Assembly (NCBI GenBank): GCA_004802725.1
Contig: SGPM01000517.1
Location: 1-14,222 of the forward strand
DNA: 14,222 nt
Source of the DNA: Antrodiella citrinella
Taxonomy: Eukaryota; Basidiomycota; Agaricomycetes; Polyporales; Steccherinaceae
Direction of reading: 5' to 3'
A program made the translations under genes and the position numbers. This document shows, in pieces, positions 9,005 to 14,222 of the stretch. Position 1 is the stretch's first letter; each line of letters opens with the position of its first letter. The notes beneath the pieces are model-generated. The model worked only from the letters and a program-made list of their open reading frames with translations. It was not told the DNA's origin and ran no database searches.

Positions 9005-10333
9005 ATGGCGTACTACAGCAACACCCGCAGTCCGCCTCCCCTTCAGCACCCCGTCCCAACACACCCCGCGTACATCCCAGAGCCCCCAGCCACGCCCGCA
9101 TCTCCCCAGGGATACGAGCGGTACACCTCCTCCCCGTCACAACCGGGGTACCAGCAACCCCCGCAACAGCAGCAGCACATACCCACTTACAACCAGTACC
9201 AGCCTGTGAATGTGAACTCTCCGCCGCGTCAGCAGCCTATTCAAGGTCAGATCCCACCACCGCATTTGGGAGGACCGATGGCCCCTGTGGATATGTCTGC
9301 GTGGGGTCTTAACGATGCGACCGCGCAGTTTGGTATGCAGTTGGGGCAGAACGCGGTTGCTGCCGGTCAGGACTATGTCACGAAGAACGTACGTCCTCTT
9401 GTTCAATCATAACCAGGTATACCGTGCTTATTGTGTTGCGTACCGAAGCTGGGGGGTCTCGTGCCCGTATCTGCCGTTAGACTGCATTTTAACGTCTCAA
9501 ATTCCTACGTGATCAACAAACTGCGGTTGCTTCTCTTCCCGTGGAGACATAAACCTTGGGCAAGGAGAAGTCGGCGGACGGAGGCTGGGCAGGCAGAGTG
9601 GTTGGCTCCTCGCGATGACATCAACGCACCGGATTTGTACATACCTGGTGCGTGCTATTGGACGCATCCTGCGCGCACACATTTGCTCATTCGAATTTCG
9701 TGTAGTAATGGCGCTCGTGTCATACATCCTGCTGGCTGCCCTGCATTCGGGCTTGCAATCCAGGTTTCACCCTGAAATCCTTGGTGTCACTGCTTCCACC
9801 GCGATCGTGGTCGTATTGCTGGATTTTGCGTGTGTCAAGTTCGGTTGTTACATTTTAAATATTCAGGCTAGTCTGCGTACACTTTCCGTCCGAACCAATG
9901 CTAAACTCTCATGCTTACTTAGGGTTCAAGCCAAGTCTTGGACCTGCTGGCGTACGGTGGATACAAGTTTGTAGGGTATGTGTATTCATGACCAGATATC
10001 TTGCGAGGTGTTATCAACATCACATTACAGAGTCATCATAACACTATTAGCCGGGCTTCTGCAGTTTGGTCGAACAATTTACATCCTCGTATTCCTGTAT
10101 TCTTTCCTGTCGACCGCTTTCTTCCTTGTAAGTTCTCCTCCTGTTTGCACGTTTCACACGACACTTATCCTTTGTTCGGTTGATAGCTCCGCTCTCTGCG
10201 TTCGGTAGTCCTACCAGATGCCGCCACAACGGTTGCGCCAGTGAATACTGCGCAGCGGTCACGGCGGATAACGTTCTTGTTCCTCGTAGCGATGTCGCAG
10301 ATATTTTATATGGGTCTTCTAGTTAGGGTCTGA
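9005..10333 (+). CDS. YIF1: YIF1 family ER/Golgi membrane trafficking protein (6 exons)
   Basis: Exons are 9005-9388, 9449-9647, 9706-9866, 9923-9975, 10031-10127 and 10187-10333, giving 346 residues with all phases agreeing. The N-terminal ~100 residues are Pro/Gln/Tyr-rich and cytosolic. The family signature WGLNDATAQFGMQLGQNAV then GQDYV follows, then FNVSNSYV, FPWRHKPW, DDINAPDLYIP, LHSGLQSRFHPEILGVTAS and AYGGYKFVG. About five hydrophobic helices fill the C-terminal half, ending in YMGLLVRV. Yif1 pairs with Yip1 and binds Rab GTPases in ER-to-Golgi vesicle transport. The start at 9005 is chosen because MAYYSN matches the family and the upstream frame is not protein-like. An in-frame ATG at 8726 would add 93 residues and overlap the NUBPL start. 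The third intron appears to begin GCTAGT (a GC-AG intron), and the first ends in an unusual GAAG acceptor. Confidence 0.95.
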
Positions 10334-10514
10334 CACCCCGTCATCTTCGGGCAGGATAATATATATGATACGAGAGTATCGTTCTCTGTATTGCTCGTCA
10401 TGGTGCAAGAACTCGAGGAAAACCAGGTTTATATCGTGATAGCCCGCAAGAAACAAAGTGCCAGGAACGAGAGTATCAAACCGAAAACATGTAGGAGAAT
10501 GTCCATGGTACAAG

Positions 10515-11341
10515 TCAGCTTCCTCCGCTCGTCGACATCTCTACGTCTGCTTTATTCGCTTCCGTCTCCGCTTGCTTAGCCTTTCTCCGTTTCACTCGTG
10601 CTGTAGTGCTCCTAGATAACTGTCGTACAGACGGCTTCTGTTTGCTACACAAAAAGAAACTACATGTCAGAAAACTGCAGATTAGATCGAGATGTTCGAG
10701 ACGTACGTGAAGCTTCGGATCTGCTCTTCATCGAGTTGTCGGCGCGACAAAATAACTTTCATGTACGGAGACTTCTTAATTCTGAGGCTAATACACGCAG
10801 GATGAGGACAATCTCACTACAAGACGCGATAAATCGACGTACTGGTTCTTCCCCCTTAGAACGGAAGACAGAGCGCTGACCCGCGCCTCCTCTCCCGCCA
10901 CCTCGCTTTCGGGTTCAGGATCCGGAAGACACCCTACTTGGTTGTACTGATACAGCCCAGTGAGCTTGCCGTGGTCCTGGTGGACAGCAGCGATCTGTTT
11001 GAGGTATTCGCGTTTGATGATCTCTACGACGGAGATGAGGCGCGGGACGGTGGCGGCGGAGGGTGGTATGCGTTCTTTCTCCTTGCCCGACGCGACGTTC
11101 GACTTCGATGGTGGTTCATGGCTACCTGATCCTTCAGGCTGATCGGCAACGCGCTCCTTGGGAGGTGCGGGAAGGGTATGCAAGACCAAGGGCTCCTCGG
11201 GTTTTTCCTGTATGGTTTGTTAGCATAAACCGATGATTGGACTTGTGAGACTTACGGACGTGCCTGGATGTGATTGAGTGCAAAGTCGACCCAGGATTTT
11301 ATCTGACCATGGTTCGTGATGCGCATTTCATGCGTCGCCAT
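10515..11341 (-). CDS. Alba-domain nucleic-acid-binding protein (4 exons, one-base frame defect)
   Basis: Exons are 11341-11256, 11207-10843, 10787-10707 and 10644-10515. Introns are 48, 55 and 62 bp. Exon 1 reads MRITNHGQIKSWVDFALNHI, the first strand and helix of an Alba fold. Exon 2 contains LISVVEIIKREY and GLYQYNQVG. Exon 3 has LRIKKSPYMKVILSRRQLDE, the closing beta hairpin. Exon 4 is a Lys/Arg-rich tail. Alba proteins (including the RNase P/MRP subunits Pop6 and Rpp25) bind RNA or DNA. Exons 2-4 join in frame. Exon 1 ends in phase 2 at a perfect GTAAGT donor, while exon 2 must start in phase 0, so exactly one base is missing. A run of five A just inside exon 2 (about 11202-11206) is the likely site. 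With that base the product would be about 220 residues. Which Alba subfamily it belongs to is open. Confidence 0.8.
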
Positions 11342-11485
11342 GTTCGACTTCGTTGGTCGCAGTGAGTACCTCAGGTTGAGAGTGAGCCGACGGATGGGAT
11401 ACATGGGCGCTTCTTACCCTACGTGGCAGAGAACAAACAACAACAAACACGTCTGGTGGCTGAGGAAATAAGCGAAAGAAATAAA
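11342..11485. promoter_or_regulatory. Short divergent promoter, Alba gene / methyltransferase gene
   Basis: Only 144 bp separate the divergent ATGs at 11341 (minus) and 11486 (plus). Core promoters must overlap one another or the leaders. The part next to the methyltransferase start is A-rich, ending in ATAAA just before the ATG. No clear TATA box is seen in either direction. Confidence 0.55.
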
Positions 11486-13411
11486 ATGGGATCGGCAATG
11501 GCGACGAGCAGCCACGGTCGCACATCGTCCTCCACAGCGAACGACCCTCAGCGCACGCCCTTCGCAACGACCGTCATGACCTACTACGCTGTCCGCAAGA
11601 CGGACACGCCCGCCATCAAGAACGCGCCACTCGAGGGTCTCTATGAGGGCTCCGGCTACTTCTCCAATGTACAGCTGGCAATCGCCCTCGTCGTCATCCC
11701 GTGGCTGGTCAAGCGCGTCCTCCCCATCGTCAACCGCGGCGGGTGGAAGACCTACATCTTCATGTTCCTCCTGTGTGGTCTCCCCGTCACCGTAGGATAC
11801 TGGACCCTCATGAGCAGGTATGGTCCCCGCAAGAACGAGAAGATCCAGCTCCCGGCCGGGCTATAGAGGAGTACATCACGATTCACGATCCCGAACTCAA
11901 GGCAAAGTACAACGGCAAGGAGAAGATTCCCATGCAGGTCTTCCACGATGCGTACTTCAACAGCAAGATCGATTTCAACGGTATGTTGTTTCACCGCCCT
12001 GTTGACACGTCACATCGACGCGTTGCTCATTTTACGCGTTTAGGTGATGTTCTCGACGTCTTGGAGCAGCGTCATGACTGGACGAAGATGGTCTTCACCC
12101 TGGAACTATTCAAATATGTCTTCTTCACGTTTATTCCTGAGGTCGTTATGCACACCGAGAACCAAGACCAGGAGCAAGTTCGTGACCACTATGACCGAGG
12201 TGATGACTTCTACTCTTGGTGAGATCCCTCCTGTTCTCTTTGTTTACATGTGTACTAATACTTCGCAGGTTCCTTGGTCCTCGTATGATATACACGTCTG
12301 GTGTCGTCACTGACCTTACCCGGGAGGAGACCCTCGAGGAGCTCCAGGACAACAAACTCACTGTCGTTTGCGAAAAGGTGCGCTAGCTTCCTATAACATT
12401 CTCAACACCGTCTTAATACCCTTCGTAGCTCGACTTGCAACCCGAGGACCATTTGCTCGATATTGGCTGCGGATGGGGAACTCTCGCCGCGTTCGCTGCC
12501 AAGAACTACAACTGCAAGGTCACCGGTGTTACTCTCGCTGAGAAGCAGACCGCTTTCGGAAACGCCAGGATTGCTGCCAACGTGAGCACATTCTTTCAAC
12601 CTATCCTATGCGTGTTCTGATTGAATGTTTTCAGGGCTGCGACACTACTCGGGCACAAATCCTCTGCACTGACGCTCGTTACATTCCTGGTGGACGTGGC
12701 GCGTACAACAAAATTGTTTCCCTGGAAATGGCTGAGGTGCGTTAACTCATTTGATTTTTGCGCCCACATGCTCATATCCTACCACTCCAGCACGTCGGTA
12801 TCCGTCGCTACCAATCTTTCCTGAAGCAGGTCTACAACCTCCTCGACGATGATGGCATCTTTGTCTTCCAAGTCGCTGGTCTCCGTCCCCACTGGCAATA
12901 CGAAGACCTCATCTGGGGTCTCTTCATGAACAAATACGTCTTCCCCGGTGCCGACGCCTCGTGCTCCCTCGGCTGGGTCGTCTCGCAACTCGAAGCTGCC
13001 GGCTTCGAGGTCAAAAATATCGATGTTCTGGGCGTGCACTACTCTGCGACTATCCACCGGTGGTATAAGAACTGGGTCGCCAACAAGGAGAAGGTTCTCA
13101 AAGTGTATGGTGAACGCTGGTACAGGATCTGGGTGTTCTTCCTTGCGTACTCTGTTATTATTGCGCGGTACGTCGTTTACTTCTCCATTTCCTTGCGAGC
13201 GACAAACTTATGACGTCTGATTTCTAGCAACGGTGGATCATCTGTGTTCCAATTTACTCTCCACAAGAACCTCAACGCCTACCCCCGTATCCTGGGCGTG
13301 CCCAACCACAACTCCATTCACGTTACGCCCAAGCGCGAGATCCTGTAAGTCCAAACTCATCCCTTCGATTTATGTTCGTCGCTGACCGTACTCTTTAGGC
13401 CTGTGGATTGA
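11486..13411 (+). CDS. MTS1: Sphingolipid C9-methyltransferase (8 exons, one-base frame defect in exon 1)
   Basis: Exons are 11486-11980, 12044-12218, 12269-12377, 12429-12581, 12635-12736, 12791-13167, 13228-13344 and 13399-13411. All phases agree once one base is allowed for in exon 1; the product would then be about 513 residues, typical of the family. Two membrane helices lie near residues 62-82 and 88-108. The methyltransferase domain shows [20 protein letters not shown], the SAM-binding [16 protein letters not shown] (about 269-284), [36 protein letters not shown] and [17 protein letters not shown]. Fungal members are related to cyclopropane-fatty-acid synthases. They methylate C9 of the 4,8-sphingadienine base of ceramide, destined for glucosylceramide, at ER-type membranes. 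The start at 11486 is the first ATG; any longer reading needs a GTG. As sequenced, the frame hits TAG at 11864-11866 after RKNEKIQLP. The conserved [15 protein letters not shown] continues one frame away. Confidence 0.9.
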
Positions 13412-13549
13412 ACATCTATTGCTGTTTGTGTCCCAACTTAGACTACTAAACACAAATAGTACTTAGACCTTATCTAGCGTTGCTGCTTGTTATTCGTTAT
13501 ATACCCGGTCACGACCAGATGTTGAAGTAGAGTGTGGTATATGCGGTGT

Positions 13550-14187
13550 GATCTCTGTAAGGACAGGAAGACTCTGGAGAGTGTACGAGTAAGGACAGGT
13601 AGTTCGTTACACGAAGGAGATAAGGTACAGACAAGACGGACAGAGATACTCCTTAGGCAGGTGAGTAGATTGTAAGGAGACGAGTAAGGACAGGGCAGAC
13701 GTCTCCGGGAAGTCATGAAATAAATAGAGAAGATGAAGATAAAAAGGAATAGGGTAAGGACAGGAGAGACATCGCCAGGAAGTCCACAGAGACGAAGCAA
13801 ATAAAGACAGGCACGGGCATCATCGAGAGGTCCAAGAACGACAACGAGAGGAGGGAGGGATCCGAGGAAAGACAGGAATGGTTAGGACTGAGAGGAGCAG
13901 AGACCACGTAAAGACAGGAAGGACTGGGATCATCCGAGGCCGAGAAGGTTGGCCGAGTAAGGACAGGAAAGGGTATGAACCCATGTAGGTTGAGTAAAGA
14001 CAGGACAGGGTAAGCGTGACCCATTCTATGGCGGTCGCCGAGTAAGGACAGGCATGCTCAACGAGTAGAGAGGGACTTCCGTCAGCGACGGGGTCCCCGG
14101 GATGCTGGCAAAAGCTGGCACGTAGAGAGGGGGGATGCGATGGTCGACAGCAGCGAGATCCAAGGAAGAGAGTATTATTGGCTCGGT
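13550..14187. repeat. Right arm of the long inverted repeat
   Basis: The reverse complement of the left arm, near-identical over its outer ~300 bp (about 13890-14187) and progressively less alike inward. The inner edge, near 13550, is set by the last motif copies. It follows the methyltransferase stop codon by about 140 bp, so that gene's 3' untranslated region may run into it. No protein-like ORF is present. Confidence 0.9.
13554..14052 (-). repeat. Irregular array of CCTGTCYTTACTCG motifs (right arm)
   Basis: Read on the plus strand as CGAGTAAGGACAGG and variants, copies lie near 13554, 13586, 13681, 13751, 13798, 13863, 13905, 13954, 13991 and 14039. All point the opposite way to the left-arm copies. 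The outer three match left-arm copies one for one at the same distance from the arm tip. Inner copies differ in number and spacing. Confidence 0.85.
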
Positions 14188-14222
14188 ATGATGAGGGTGT
14201 GAGGGATGTACTTTTGGATAAA

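Overview
This window looks like a piece of an Agaricomycete (mushroom-type basidiomycete) nuclear genome. Genes are dense and split by many 48-63 bp GT-AG introns, and two neighbouring pairs are divergent over short promoters. The recognisable proteins are a fungal sphingolipid C9-methyltransferase, YIF1, a mitochondrial NUBPL/Ind1-type P-loop protein, an Alba-domain protein and an F-box/LRR-like relic. Exon models were built by hand from ORF continuity, splice consensus and phase. Every junction keeps frame except where stated.

Layout. Positions about 19-647 are a non-coding repeat arm. A four-exon gene for a small secreted hydrophobic protein of unknown function follows (1143-1927, minus). 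After about 1 kb without a convincing gene comes a decayed F-box/LRR-like gene (3060-4360, minus), joined head-on to a signal-peptide exon in another frame (4131-4496, minus). Next are a three-exon gene for a disordered, coiled-coil protein of unknown function (5206-6656, minus) and the six-exon NUBPL/Ind1 gene (7501-8747, minus). NUBPL shares a 257 bp divergent promoter with the six-exon YIF1 gene (9005-10333, plus). YIF1 converges on the four-exon Alba gene (10515-11341, minus), which shares a 144 bp divergent promoter with the eight-exon sphingolipid C9-methyltransferase gene (11486-13411, plus). Positions about 13550-14187 are a second repeat arm.

The most unusual structure is the pair of arms. 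The right arm is the reverse complement of the left, with almost no difference over the outer ~300 bp, and the alignment has a constant offset (left coordinate + right coordinate = 14206) where checked. Both arms carry many irregularly spaced copies of a ~14 bp motif (CCTGTCYTTACTCG). The arms enclose about 13 kb of ordinary chromosomal genes with no recognisable transposase. They may be two inverted insertions of one repeat family, or the long terminal repeats of a large element carrying host genes. The sequence alone does not decide.

The second theme is single-base loss. The methyltransferase, the Alba gene and the F-box relic each appear to lack exactly one base in their reading frame. In the two otherwise intact genes the likely site is a short homopolymer, which suggests assembly error or very recent decay. 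The genes do not form a pathway: sphingolipid modification, Golgi/ER trafficking, mitochondrial Fe-S assembly and nucleic-acid binding are separate housekeeping jobs.
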